Assembly: GCA_002338655.1 (NCBI GenBank)
Contig: DDIU01000010.1
Location: forward strand, 816 to 64,815
Length of the DNA: 64,000 nt
Reading direction: 5' to 3'
Source of the DNA: Flammeovirgaceae bacterium UBA1842
GTDB lineage: Bacteria > Bacteroidota > Bacteroidia > Cytophagales > Cyclobacteriaceae
In this document: one piece after another, positions 26,828-36,248 of the stretch
Numbering within the stretch: the first letter of the stretch is position 1
How the letters are laid out: every line of letters begins with the position of its first letter
Notes under the pieces: model-generated
What the model was told of the DNA's origin: nothing
The model's input: the letters and a program-made list of their open reading frames with translations, nothing else
Database searches by the model: none
Translations under genes and position numbers: made by a program

Positions 26828-28873
26828 TTAGTTTTTATCCTCTTCCGGATTTTCATCTTTAAGCCCTTCAGTTGAGGTAAAAGTAGCTTCAGGCTCTTTT
26901 GGAGTCTCATCTGCTTCTTTTTTCTTACCGTTAGAACTGGTAAAAGCCTCATAAGTAGTTTGATGTTCATAAGGCCGCTTACCAATCAACCTTTCCAAAT
27001 CGGACTGGAATATAATTTCCTTCTCTAACAATTCCTTGGCGATAATTTCCAACTCTGCCCTATGCTGATTGAGAAGTTTTTTGGTTCTTATAAATTCCCC
27101 TTCTATTAGTTTCCTTACTTCAGCATCAATTGTTTCGGCTGTAGATTCGGAATAAGGTTTAGTGAAATTATAATCACTCTGCTTAGAATCATAGAATGAT
27201 ACATTTCCAATTTTTTCGTTCATACCATATACCGATACTATGCTATATGCCATTTTAGTAACCCTTTCTAGGTCACTCAAAGCTCCCGTAGATATTTTAT
27301 TGAAAATGATCTCCTCCGCAGCCCTACCGCCAAGCGCCATGCACATCTCATCTAATAATTGCTCTGTTTGATACAAAAACTGCTCCTTAGGCAGGTACTG
27401 AGCATAGCCTAACGCTGCCACTCCCCTAGGGACAATACTTACTTTCACCAAAGGATCGGCATGTTCTAAAAACCAACCCGCAACGGCATGTCCTGCTTCG
27501 TGGTAGGCAACAATTTTCTTCTCTTCAGGAGAGATGATTTTACTTTTCTTTTCTAGTCCACCAATTACACGGTCAATAGCGTCTTGAAAATCCTGAAGTT
27601 CAACAGCATCTTTATCTTTTCTTGCGGCAATTAATGCAGCCTCATTACACACGTTGGCAATCTCAGCTCCAGCAAATCCCGGGGTCTGGGCAGCCAACTT
27701 TTTAGGATCAACATCCTTGGCCATTTTCAAGGGCTTCAGGTGTACTTTAAATATCGCTTCCCTTCCAATGATATCCGGTTTATCAATACTGATCTGACGG
27801 TCGAATCGACCCGGTCTTAATAAGGCCGAATCAAGTACATCGGGACGGTTGGTAGCCGCTAATATAATTACTCCAGAATCAGTTGAAAAGCCGTCCATCT
27901 CTACTAAAAGAGAGTTTAACGTATTTTCCCGCTCGTCATTAGACCCTGGCATCTGTCCTTTCCCTCTTGATCTTCCAATAGCATCAATTTCATCAATAAA
28001 TACTATACAAGGTGCCTTTTCTTTAGCTTGTTTAAATAAATCCCGAACACGGGCTGCCCCTACCCCAACAAACATCTCTACAAAATCAGAACCTGATAAA
28101 GTAAAGAATGGCACGGCTGCTTCACCTGCCACTGCTTTTGCCAATAATGTTTTACCTGTTCCTGGAGGTCCTACGAGCAATGCACCCTTGGGTATCTTAC
28201 CACCGAGCTTCGTGAATTTACTTGGAGTCTTTAAGAAGTCAACAATCTCTTTTACTTCTTCTTTAGCCTCGTCAAGTCCGGCTACATTATCAAAAGTTAT
28301 TTTAACCTTATTTTCTGCATCAAATAATGCCGCTTTGGATTTTCCTATGTTAAATATCTGTCCGCCAGGTCCACCGCCTCCGGTCATTCTTCGCATTAAA
28401 AACCAAAACCCAAACAAGATAAATACCAAAAAGCCCCAGTTCCAGAGCATATTGGTAAAGTCAGACTTATCATCAACTTCATAATCTACTTGTTGGTCCT
28501 TAGGTAGCTTGCTATTCAATTCGTCATAGCTACTTATAAAACTATCTATGGTACCTACCTTCAATTTGTAGTGAGGGCCAGAATCTACACCAAATGCATT
28601 ATTTGATTCAAGTTCAGATTTGTACTTGGCATTTTGCAATGCTTCTGGCTTCAGTGTGATTTCAACATAATTTTGATTCCTAACCAAGACTACACGGGCA
28701 ACATCATTGCTCTTCATCATGTTTTCAAATTTGGTCATTGTGATAGGCACAAGATTAGTTGACCCATTGAAATAGGTAATCCCAAAAATTAAGGCAATTA
28801 GACCCGCTATAATCCAAACTTGATAGTTCGGTCTCTCTGGTTTATTGGGCATTATTTTTTTCTTATCCGACAT
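26828..28873 (-). CDS. ftsH: FtsH, membrane-bound ATP-dependent zinc protease
   Basis: Inner-membrane AAA+ protease; 681 residues. Two membrane helices (about 17-35 and 145-163) bracket a periplasmic domain, then Walker A GPPGTGKT near 235-242, Walker B/SRH region, and the zinc motif HEAGH near 458-462. The C-terminus is charged and low in complexity. Its substrates include unassembled membrane proteins. Upstream rsfS is on the same strand with a 50-base gap. Confidence 0.97.
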   Translation of the reverse strand: MSDKKKIMPNKPERPNYQVWIIAGLIALIFGITYFNGSTNLVPITMTKFENMMKSNDVARVVLVRNQNYVEITLKPEALQNAKYKSELESNNAFGVDSGPHYKLKVGTIDSFISSYDELNSKLPKDQQVDYEVDDKSDFTNMLWNWGFLVFILFGFWFLMRRMTGGGGPGGQIFNIGKSKAALFDAENKVKITFDNVAGLDEAKEEVKEIVDFLKTPSKFTKLGGKIPKGALLVGPPGTGKTLLAKAVAGEAAVPFFTLSGSDFVEMFVGVGAARVRDLFKQAKEKAPCIVFIDEIDAIGRSRGKGQMPGSNDERENTLNSLLVEMDGFSTDSGVIILAATNRPDVLDSALLRPGRFDRQISIDKPDIIGREAIFKVHLKPLKMAKDVDPKKLAAQTPGFAGAEIANVCNEAALIAARKDKDAVELQDFQDAIDRVIGGLEKKSKIISPEEKKIVAYHEAGHAVAGWFLEHADPLVKVSIVPRGVAALGYAQYLPKEQFLYQTEQLLDEMCMALGGRAAEEIIFNKISTGALSDLERVTKMAYSIVSVYGMNEKIGNVSFYDSKQSDYNFTKPYSESTAETIDAEVRKLIEGEFIRTKKLLNQHRAELEIIAKELLEKEIIFQSDLERLIGKRPYEHQTTYEAFTSSNGKKKEADETPKEPEATFTSTEGLKDENPEEDKN

Positions 28874-28923
28874 TTCTAATTATTTGTTCAATTCAACGTA
28901 CAACGTTATTCAATAAATTATGT

Positions 28924-29295
28924 TCAAGCTTCCACCGTTCTAATGTCGGCATCACCCCAAAGTGTTTCTAACTTATAAAAATCCCTTTTCTCTTTTTTGA
29001 AAATGTGCGCTACCACATCCACATAGTCAATCAATAACCATTCTTTGTTGGCTTTCCCCTCCTGGTTCCAAGGGTTTTCTTTTAGCTCCTTATGAACCTG
29101 CTCATCGACAGAATCTGCGATGGCATCAATTTGCGTATCTGATGAACCAGAACATATGACAAAAAAATCTGCCACAGCATTTTTTACTTTTCTCAAATCC
29201 ATCACCACTATATCAGAGGCCTTTTTCTCTTGCATGCCCCTAACCACTACTTCACTTAACTTTTTTGAAGCTGTGGAACCCTTTTTTACTGCCAT
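28924..29295 (-). CDS. rsfS: RsfS, ribosomal silencing factor
   Basis: A 123-residue RsfS/YbeB/iojap protein that binds ribosomal protein uL14 and blocks subunit joining in starvation. VVMDLRKVKNAVADFFVICSGSSDTQIDAIAD and EWLLIDYVDVVAHIF, taken in parts, are the family signature. It is divergent from birA with a 40-base gap and precedes ftsH. Confidence 0.95.
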   Translation of the reverse strand: MAVKKGSTASKKLSEVVVRGMQEKKASDIVVMDLRKVKNAVADFFVICSGSSDTQIDAIADSVDEQVHKELKENPWNQEGKANKEWLLIDYVDVVAHIFKKEKRDFYKLETLWGDADIRTVEA

Positions 29296-29335
29296 TCACT
29301 ATCTTTGGTTAGACTTATCAAAACTACATAAATAC

Positions 29336-30085
29336 TTGTATAAAATTCTTGCCAAAACTTTATTTGTAGGCAAAAAGCTCGTTTTCCTGCCATCTTGTCA
29401 CTCAACCAATAAAGAGGCTGCCAAGTTCCAAAAAAATGACTACCTCCCTGAGGGAACAATAGTAATCACCAATAATCAGACCGCTGGAAAGGGACAACGG
29501 GGTAATACTTGGGAATCTTTACCCAACCAAAACCTCACTTTTTCCATTCTGCTAAAACCAACTTTTTTGCCTGTAAGTGAGCAATTTCACCTCAACATGG
29601 CCATATCATTGGGGATCCTTGATTATTTGAAAACCATAAAAAAAGGCTTTTTGATTAAATGGCCCAATGATATGTATTTTCAAAACTCTAAAACTGCAGG
29701 TATCTTAATTGAAAATAGTGTAAGGGAAAATAGGTTAGAAAATAGTATTGTTGGCATTGGACTCAATGTCAATCAAACTTTATTTCAAACCCAAAAAGCT
29801 ACTTCGTTATCCATGATTACCGATAACGGATTTATACTCAATGAAGTGTTGGAAAACCTATGTTCTTGTTTGGAATGGAGGTATATCCAATTGAAAAAAG
29901 GGCAAATCAATCCCCTTAAATCAGATTATCTAAACCATCTCCTTGGCTTTTGTGAAGAGCGTCTTTACAAAAGCCATGAAGTATTCAATGGTAAAATAAT
30001 CGGTGTTACCGACAGTGGGCTCTTACAAATGGAAACCCATGAAGGTGTCCGCAATTTCGATTTCAAGGAAATTGAGTTTCTATAG
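29336..30085 (+). CDS. birA: Biotin-[acetyl-CoA-carboxylase] ligase, TTG start
   Basis: Biotin protein ligase, 249 residues, that biotinylates acetyl-CoA carboxylase; no HTH domain, so no repressor function. Motifs: CHSTNKEA, QTAGKGQRGNTW (biotinyl-AMP loop), KWPNDMY and GILIEN, and GIGLNVN. There is no ATG near the conserved start; the only upstream in-frame ATG codons lie in sequence antisense to rsfS. TTG at 29336 gives YKILAKTLFVGKK after the initiator, the expected opening. Confidence 0.88.
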   Translation: MYKILAKTLFVGKKLVFLPSCHSTNKEAAKFQKNDYLPEGTIVITNNQTAGKGQRGNTWESLPNQNLTFSILLKPTFLPVSEQFHLNMAISLGILDYLKTIKKGFLIKWPNDMYFQNSKTAGILIENSVRENRLENSIVGIGLNVNQTLFQTQKATSLSMITDNGFILNEVLENLCSCLEWRYIQLKKGQINPLKSDYLNHLLGFCEERLYKSHEVFNGKIIGVTDSGLLQMETHEGVRNFDFKEIEFL

Positions 30086-30145
30086 CTGGATTACATTATT
30101 AGGTACAAAGCGGTTTTTTATTAAAATAATAGTTTCCTTTAACCA

Positions 30146-31060
30146 ATGGATTATCAGCAAATACTCGAAGAAATACAGCAGGAAATTATACCCTTGATCG
30201 GAAAGGGAACCATTGCCGATTATATACCTGAATTAGCCTGTGTAGATAAAAACAAATTTGGGATGTACCTGCTCCTACTTGATGACAGTGCTTATGAAGT
30301 AGGTGATGTGCAGGAATTGTTTTCAATCCAGAGTATTTCAAAAGTATTCATGCTGGCCTTGATCATTTCCCACATTGGCGAAAAAGTGTACGAACGGGTA
30401 AATGTTGAGCCCTCAGGCGACCCATTTAATTCTTTGGTTCAATTAGAGTATGAAGGGGGAATTCCCAGAAATCCATTTATCAATTCTGGTGCTTTGGTAA
30501 TCACTGATATGATGCTTACCCATCTTGAAAATCCAAAGGAAGAACTATTAAGGTTCGTGCAAGAATTGGCGGGAGACACCTCCATTGCCTATAATGAAAA
30601 GGTGGCCAATTCTGAAAAGGCCATTGGTTTTAAAAATGCTGCGATGGTCAACCTCATGAAATCGTTTGGTAACATCCATCATGATGTTGAAGACGTATTG
30701 GATCTGTACTGTACCTTCTGTTCTATAGAAATGTCTTGTGCGCAATTGGCCAGTGCTTTCCGGGTTTTTGCCAACCACGGAACTGGCGTTATTGACACCA
30801 AAAAATACATTACTAAAAGTCAATACAAAAGGATTACCGCTATTATGCAGACTTGTGGTTTCTATGATGAAGCGGGGGAATTTGCATTTAGGGTTGGGCT
30901 TCCTGGAAAAAGTGGTGTAGGTGGGGGTATTGCCGCCATGCTCCCTTCACATTACAGTATTGTGGTTTGGAGTCCCGGACTCAATGAAAAAGGAAATTCT
31001 TTGGTTGGCCTAAAAGCATTGGAGCTATTCACTACTAAAACAGGAACCTCTATCTTTTAA
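30146..31060 (+). CDS. glsA: Glutaminase, serine-dependent beta-lactamase fold
   Basis: Converts glutamine to glutamate and ammonia in the cytosol. 304 residues, usual for GlsA. The catalytic SxxK lies in FSIQSISKVF near residues 60-68; EGGIPRNPFINSGAL and GLPGKSGVGGGIAA are the other conserved blocks. Sixty bases after birA, same strand, possibly cotranscribed. No STAS domain fused. Confidence 0.95.
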   Translation: MDYQQILEEIQQEIIPLIGKGTIADYIPELACVDKNKFGMYLLLLDDSAYEVGDVQELFSIQSISKVFMLALIISHIGEKVYERVNVEPSGDPFNSLVQLEYEGGIPRNPFINSGALVITDMMLTHLENPKEELLRFVQELAGDTSIAYNEKVANSEKAIGFKNAAMVNLMKSFGNIHHDVEDVLDLYCTFCSIEMSCAQLASAFRVFANHGTGVIDTKKYITKSQYKRITAIMQTCGFYDEAGEFAFRVGLPGKSGVGGGIAAMLPSHYSIVVWSPGLNEKGNSLVGLKALELFTTKTGTSIF

Positions 31061-31073
31061 GGAAATAGTAGAT

Positions 31074-31106
31074 AAAAAAAGAAAGTGCTCCGGTCAAGAG
31101 CACTTC
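31074..31106 (-). terminator. Minus-strand terminator downstream of the TapB-like gene
   Basis: Minus-strand GAAGTGCTC pairs with GAGCACTTT across a seven-base loop and ends in T7 (31074-31080). It lies about 105 bases past the stop at 31212 and may also help end glsA. Confidence 0.65.
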
Positions 31107-31211
31107 CAAGGTCAAAAACTCAAAATAATGGGATAAGGTCTTAATTCATCCCAATAACAACACTGCTAATATAACAACAATTGAATAAAAAAGTTTGCCT
31201 ACCAATTTATT

Positions 31212-31883
31212 TTATTTAAAACTGGTCAATAAACTGTAGCCGTTCAGCTTTCCGTTTTTAGTATAACTTTCCGATTTTACCATTCCTACCTCTTTAGCTA
31301 TCCAGTCAATGGATGAATACTCCATGCTCATAACTGTCTTGCTAACAACGGTATAACTAATTTTATAGCAATCAAAAGTGCCTGCCGGTGTAGTAATCTT
31401 TTCCTTTGCCAATACTTTTCTGTCTTTTATACGGGTTTCCATAGTGAAAGGAATGTTTCCACTTAAAGTAATAGAAGCTTCCTTAAGCTCCTGACCCACT
31501 TCTAAATTGGAGGGTATTTCCAAGTTGTCGGTTTCCATTTTCATATCCATGTCCTTGAATGATTTGAGCATCTCCTCCGGAAAAAAACGGGACATATCAA
31601 GACTGATCACCCCATTGTCGCAACTCATACTTATTTCCTTTTCAAAATCCAGTTTACCTTTTTTATCGTAATTCTGCATTTTGAGAGAGGCATCCCATCC
31701 GTTTGTATTTAGTTTTAGTGAAGTAACCTCATTCACTTGTCGTGAGGTGATTTTATCATTAGAACCATAATTGGTAATCTCCCATTGGCCTCCTTCTTTG
31801 AAGTTGTAAAAAGGATTGCACTGACTATAAAGTGCACCAGTAGTAAATAAAAGGGCAATCAATGTGTAATGAATTTTTCGCAT
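31212..31883 (-). CDS. Secreted DUF3108/TapB-like protein
   Basis: A 223-residue protein with a signal peptide (ALLFTTGALYSQ). The body is mostly beta strand, with KITTPAGTFDCYKISY and WIAKEVGMVKSESY, the pattern of DUF3108/TapB-like lipid-binding or lipoprotein-localisation-like folds. Function unknown. Single gene, divergent from the NtrC regulator. Confidence 0.6.
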   Translation of the reverse strand: MRKIHYTLIALLFTTGALYSQCNPFYNFKEGGQWEITNYGSNDKITSRQVNEVTSLKLNTNGWDASLKMQNYDKKGKLDFEKEISMSCDNGVISLDMSRFFPEEMLKSFKDMDMKMETDNLEIPSNLEVGQELKEASITLSGNIPFTMETRIKDRKVLAKEKITTPAGTFDCYKISYTVVSKTVMSMEYSSIDWIAKEVGMVKSESYTKNGKLNGYSLLTSFK

Positions 31884-32100
31884 ATTCCAGTTAATTTGAT
31901 TTCAGATAAAGTTAATGATTACAAAACAAAATATTCCATCACAAATAGTGTCGGTATATAAAATACATTCAAAAATGTGTCCGATTACGATCATTTTTGT
32001 ACATATTAGAACATAATCTATGTTATAAAAGGTGAACCAAGCCTTCTATGGCTTTGGCATCATTTTTAACATAACTGGCATTAACCTAAACTATTCACCT

Positions 32101-33483
32101 GTGGACAAAGAAATTGGAAAAATTCTCATGATTGATGATGATGAGGATGTGTTATTGGCAGCGAAACTATTACTTAAAAAACATGCGCATCAAGTTATTA
32201 TTGAGAAAAACCCTAAAAAAATACCCTTTCTGCTCAATAACGATACTTATGATGTAATACTACTGGATATGAATTTCAGTAAAGACATAACCAGTGGTAA
32301 AGAAGGTTATTTTTGGTTAAGCCAAATATTGGAGCATGATCCCTCAGCCGTTGTAATATTAATTACGGCATTTGGCGATGTTGAGATGGCTGTAAAAGCA
32401 CTTAAAGAGGGTGCTACTGACTTTGTGTTGAAGCCATGGCAAAATGAAAAATTACTTGCCACCATTTCCACAGCCATAAAACTTAAGCAATCATATAAGG
32501 AGGTTGATAAATTAAAGAAAGCAAAACAACAGCTGGAAGCTGAAATAAATCAACCGTTTAAAGACATTATTGGAAATAGTAAATCCATCAAAGAGGTATT
32601 TAACCTAATAGATAAAGTAGCAAAGACCGATGCAAACGTATTGATACTAGGTGAAAACGGTACGGGAAAGGAGTTGGTGGCCCGGGCTATCCATCAGCGT
32701 TCATTGCGCAAAGAGAATACCTTTGTTGGTGTTGATATGGGGGCCATTACACAGTCATTATTTGAAAGTGAGCTTTTTGGTCATAAAAAAGGATCCTTTA
32801 CTGATGCTAAAGAAGACCGGTCAGGTCGGTTTGAATTGGCCAATGGAGGGACTTTGTTTCTCGATGAAATTGGCAATCTTAGTTTACCATTGCAGTCCAA
32901 ACTTCTGACTGTCTTTCAAAATAGGGTGGTCACTCCAATTGGATCAAATCAGGCCATTCCTATAGACATCAGATTGGTATGTGCTACCAATATGGACATC
33001 CATACGATGGTTAAGGATAATACATTTAGACAAGACCTACTTTATCGAATCAATACCGTGGAGATTCGCATCCCTCCATTACGTGATAGGGTTGAGGATA
33101 TTCCTTTACTTGCCAATCATTTTCTCCAAATTTATTCAAAAAAATACCGGAAAGATGTGACGCAAATTACTGCAGAGGCAATGTCATCGCTGCAAAAGTA
33201 TAATTGGCCCGGAAACATCAGGGAATTACAACATGCTCTGGAAAGGGCTGTGATTATGAGCGACAATCAAGTGCTGGATGTTAATGAATTCTTCTTTTTA
33301 AAAGGAGGAAGTGCTGCTGGATCAGCCGACCTGGATACCAATAATTTAAATCTTGATGAGGTAGAAAGAAATGCCATTCAGAAGGCCATCAGTATCCACG
33401 GTGGCAATATTTCAAAAGCTGCCAAGGAGCTAGGACTTACCCGGGCATCATTATACAGAAGGCTCGAAAAGCATGGATTTTAG
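32101..33483 (+). CDS. NtrC-family sigma-54-dependent response regulator
   Basis: About 460 residues: receiver domain (MIDDDED and LLDMNF, with phosphoacceptor Asp), coiled linker, AAA+ domain (Walker A GENGTGKE, sensor RDRVEDIPLL) and C-terminal Fis-type HTH (GGNISKAAKELGLTRASLYRRL). The sigma-54 contact loop reads GSFTDA in place of GAFTGA, a variant seen in Bacteroidota. No ATG precedes the receiver; GTG 32101 fits best, GTG 32032 adds 23 unlikely residues. It overlaps the kinase gene by 11 bases. Confidence 0.93.
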   Translation: MDKEIGKILMIDDDEDVLLAAKLLLKKHAHQVIIEKNPKKIPFLLNNDTYDVILLDMNFSKDITSGKEGYFWLSQILEHDPSAVVILITAFGDVEMAVKALKEGATDFVLKPWQNEKLLATISTAIKLKQSYKEVDKLKKAKQQLEAEINQPFKDIIGNSKSIKEVFNLIDKVAKTDANVLILGENGTGKELVARAIHQRSLRKENTFVGVDMGAITQSLFESELFGHKKGSFTDAKEDRSGRFELANGGTLFLDEIGNLSLPLQSKLLTVFQNRVVTPIGSNQAIPIDIRLVCATNMDIHTMVKDNTFRQDLLYRINTVEIRIPPLRDRVEDIPLLANHFLQIYSKKYRKDVTQITAEAMSSLQKYNWPGNIRELQHALERAVIMSDNQVLDVNEFFFLKGGSAAGSADLDTNNLNLDEVERNAIQKAISIHGGNISKAAKELGLTRASLYRRLEKHGF

Positions 33484-34828
33484 TAATGTAAAAACCGCCA
33501 TTTTATTCAGGGTTGGTGCTCTTTTGGCCACCATATTTTCTTTGTCATTTCTTTTCGCGAATGACGGGTTCTTTATTACTATATTAATTCTGATCATTCT
33601 TTTGGTGATACAAGTGATTTCAATGATCAGGTACATGTCCCATGGAAATGAAGAAATAATTAGCTTCCTTGATTCGATTGAACATGATGACATTACCCAT
33701 CGGTACACTACTGATTCAAAGAATGAAGATTTGAACCGGCTCAATAAGGCATTGAATTCTGTACTTCAAAACCTCCAGGAAGTACGCAAAGAAAAAGAGG
33801 CCGATTTTCAATATTTGAAAAACATTGTACAGCACATCGGTATTGGGTTGATCACTTTTGACAAAAAAGGAAAAGTGCAAATCATCAATACATCTGCTAA
33901 AAAATTACTCAAAGTAAGCACGCTTGAAAATATTTCAGATCTGAAACCACTTAGTGAAAGCCTCGTGGATATATTCCTTCGGCTACGCACAGGGGGGCGT
34001 GATCTTATTAGGATGGAAGTTGGGGGCGATATTGTGCAACTGGCTGTATACGCCATTGAATTAACGCTTCGCGGAGAGATGTACAAACTTGTTTCAATTC
34101 AAAATATTCAGAATGAACTGGAAGAAAAAGAAATGGAAGCCTGGCAAAATTTGGTCAGGGTACTTACCCATGAAATAATGAATTCTGTGACACCAATATC
34201 ATCCCTTGCGAATACGGTAGAAGATGAATTAAAACTACAGCTGAGCAATGATCAGGATGTAAATAAAATTTCTAATGAGGATATAGAGGATTTACATTTG
34301 GCAGTTCAAACCATAAAAAAAAGAAGTCAAGGGCTAATTCGTTTTGTACAGGATTTTAGGAACCTAACACATATCCCCACCCCTAAAATTGCTGAAATAG
34401 AGGTGAAAGCCTTATTGGATGAAATGTTGATTCTGCTCAAAAAGGAGATTGAGGGAAATGGTGTATGCGCTTCGATCAAAGTAGATCCGGTAAATATGAC
34501 AATCAATGCTGATAAAGATCTAATAGAACAGGTATTAATCAACCTAATAAAGAATGCGACTCAAGCATTTGATGAGCAAACCAATAAATTAGTAGAAATA
34601 AAAGCCTACTTTGACGAAAAAAGTAGGCCGATAATTTCAGTAAAAGATAATGGTACTGGAATCGATGATGAGGCCATGGAAAAAATATTCATACCTTTTT
34701 TTACTACCAAAAAAACGGGCTCAGGAATTGGATTAAGCCTTTCCCGCCAGATTATGCGCCAACATCAGGGGACTTTAGGGGTAAAATCCAAAGCGGATGA
34801 AGGTACAGAGTTCTTTTTGAGGTTTTAA
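33473..34828 (+). CDS. Membrane sensor histidine kinase paired with the NtrC regulator
   Basis: 451 residues: two membrane helices at about 10-28 and 30-48 with almost no periplasmic loop, a PAS-like region (IVQHIGIGLITFDKKGKVQIIN, read in parts), the phospho-acceptor His in LTHEIMNS, and a HATPase domain with DNGTGID and GSGIGLSLS. The short loop suggests membrane or cytosolic sensing. Cotranscribed with the regulator; the ACP gene follows after 41 bases. Confidence 0.93.
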   Translation: MDFSNVKTAILFRVGALLATIFSLSFLFANDGFFITILILIILLVIQVISMIRYMSHGNEEIISFLDSIEHDDITHRYTTDSKNEDLNRLNKALNSVLQNLQEVRKEKEADFQYLKNIVQHIGIGLITFDKKGKVQIINTSAKKLLKVSTLENISDLKPLSESLVDIFLRLRTGGRDLIRMEVGGDIVQLAVYAIELTLRGEMYKLVSIQNIQNELEEKEMEAWQNLVRVLTHEIMNSVTPISSLANTVEDELKLQLSNDQDVNKISNEDIEDLHLAVQTIKKRSQGLIRFVQDFRNLTHIPTPKIAEIEVKALLDEMLILLKKEIEGNGVCASIKVDPVNMTINADKDLIEQVLINLIKNATQAFDEQTNKLVEIKAYFDEKSRPIISVKDNGTGIDDEAMEKIFIPFFTTKKTGSGIGLSLSRQIMRQHQGTLGVKSKADEGTEFFLRF

Positions 34829-34869
34829 TTAATTTCATAGATTTACGGACTGTTAACACAAACAACCAA

Positions 34870-35109
34870 ATGGATATAAATAATAAAATCACCAAAATAT
34901 TAGTGGACAAACTAGGCATTGCAGAAACCGAGGTTACATCTGATGCAAACTTTGTCAAAGATCTGGGCATTGACTCACTTGATTATGCCGAATTGGTGAT
35001 GGAGTTTGAACAGACATTCAATATTCGCATTCCTGATGAAGATGCAGAAAAGCTTCAGACTATTAATCAAGCAGTGGCTTACATCGGTGCTAAAATGAAG
35101 GAGAATTAA
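34870..35109 (+). CDS. Acyl carrier protein
   Basis: A 79-residue acidic four-helix protein. DLGIDSLDYAELVMEFE carries the serine that takes 4'-phosphopantetheine. It differs from the usual main ACP (GADSLDTVEL) by Ile and Tyr-Ala, and no fab genes are adjacent, so it may serve a dedicated pathway. Follows the histidine kinase gene; stop overlaps that of the Cys-rich gene on the other strand. Confidence 0.9.
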   Translation: MDINNKITKILVDKLGIAETEVTSDANFVKDLGIDSLDYAELVMEFEQTFNIRIPDEDAEKLQTINQAVAYIGAKMKEN

Positions 35110-35348
35110 ACTTCTACAGCCATTCTCTCTTCAATCTTTGCAAAAAATTCCGGGCAACACGCCTTGATTTCAGTTCTCAAAACGGACATCTTTGAGGTGT
35201 TGACATGCAAAATAACTTGGCTTTCAGTCTTACAGCAGGGGCATGTTATCTCTCCAATATCCGTACGTATGCACGAACACAGCATATTGGCTATATGTGC
35301 TTCAACCTCTGTGATATTGGCGTTATCTAAACTTACTGTGACATTCAT
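35106..35348 (-). CDS. Small cysteine-rich protein of unknown function
   Basis: An 80-residue protein with Cys-x-Cys (LCSCI), Cys-x-Cys-Cys (CPCCK) and a C-terminal Cys-Cys (KACCPEFF), seven cysteines in all, resembling a small metal site. No signal peptide. Its stop codon overlaps the ACP stop (TTAA palindrome). Not recognised as a known family; a heavy-metal-associated-like domain cannot be excluded. Confidence 0.55.
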   Translation of the reverse strand: MNVTVSLDNANITEVEAHIANMLCSCIRTDIGEITCPCCKTESQVILHVNTSKMSVLRTEIKACCPEFFAKIEERMAVEV

Positions 35349-35422
35349 AATTATATGACTACAAATTACTGAAATGGTTTAATTACTCTCTTGATGCTAC
35401 AACCTTTACAAAGGTCACCAAT

Positions 35423-35758
35423 TTATTTTAAAAAAGACTCTGGTGACTCATAATAGCTACATAATTTAATACTTTTTGTCAATTCTTTAGTAGCAAGTGG
35501 CAAAGATATTTTACTTCCTTCCGCTACCAGTGCCCATCCATTCCTACTTTCTTCCCAATTTACCATCCATTTATCAGTGCCAAAAAGCAGGATATCTCCC
35601 TCATAAATTTCAGTGCCGCTTTTATCAAAATGCCCGGTAAACTGAAGTAAAACATGATCTTTCTTCACTAAATACCCTTTTTCACACTCTATTTGATTGA
35701 GTCGCATTAAAAGTTTGGTTTCTTTATTCCATGCCTTAAACTTAAAACGCCTGCTCAT
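35423..35758 (-). CDS. YopX-like protein, orphan phage-type gene
   Basis: A 111-residue protein that opens with KFKAWNKETKLL and has LLQFTGHFDKSGTEIYEGDILLF, a clear YopX match (KFRAWD.., YTGLKDKNGKEIYEGD). YopX genes usually lie in phages; none is around here, so it may be a relic or a domesticated gene. Function unknown. The 35759-36011 gap after it is AT-rich and shows nothing else. Confidence 0.72.
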   Translation of the reverse strand: MSRRFKFKAWNKETKLLMRLNQIECEKGYLVKKDHVLLQFTGHFDKSGTEIYEGDILLFGTDKWMVNWEESRNGWALVAEGSKISLPLATKELTKSIKLCSYYESPESFLK

Positions 35759-36011
35759 CAGTTAAATATAAAATTATTATTTAATTATTTAAAGATATTT
35801 TTTCAAAATTAAACTTTTTAAGGAATAAAAAGCAATATCAAAGCGATAATTAGGCCGAAGGTTAATTGTCATTTGGCTTATTTGTCCTATCCTAATTTAG
35901 ACTGTTGCAGCTTATATTTGAGAAAAGAATTATAAATGCCAATTATTGTACTGTCAAGCAAAATTTGCAATAAAAAATTGATAGAGTTTTCACCCAACAG
36001 AATAAGCACAA

Positions 36012-36248
36012 ATGAATAATGACACACCGGAAAGCCAACCAAATAATCCATTACATGGTATCAGATTGGAAGACATTGTAGTCTATTTGGTTGAAAAGTA
36101 TGGATGGGAAGATTTAGGTGAAATGGTTAACATACGGAGCTTTAATAATAATCCATCCATTAAATCAAGTCTGAAGTTTTTAAGGAAAACACCTTGGGCG
36201 AGAGAAAAAGTGGAGAGGCTTTATTTAAATTCATTGGCGTCCGACTAA
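36012..36248 (+). CDS. VF530/DUF2132-family DNA-binding-like protein
   Basis: A 78-residue protein with the family core HGIRLEDIVVYLVEKYGWEDLG, a shortened SFNNNPSIKSSLKFLRKTPWAREKVE and no signal. VF530 proteins are small helical proteins with a double-stranded-DNA-binding-like fold; role unknown. It overlaps the MFS gene's stop by four bases, convergent. Confidence 0.8.
   Translation: MNNDTPESQPNNPLHGIRLEDIVVYLVEKYGWEDLGEMVNIRSFNNNPSIKSSLKFLRKTPWAREKVERLYLNSLASD

Noticed and set aside
27849..28484. Long open frame (211 codons) on the plus strand
   Set aside because: It is antisense to the AAA domain of ftsH, has low-complexity Pro/Ser/Thr composition and no motif.
29120..29335. Upstream extension of birA
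   Set aside because: The extra 72 residues are antisense to rsfS and do not belong to biotin ligases.
32497..32504. Second AAGGAGGT sequence
   Set aside because: It lies inside the NtrC gene as codons and no start follows at a suitable distance.
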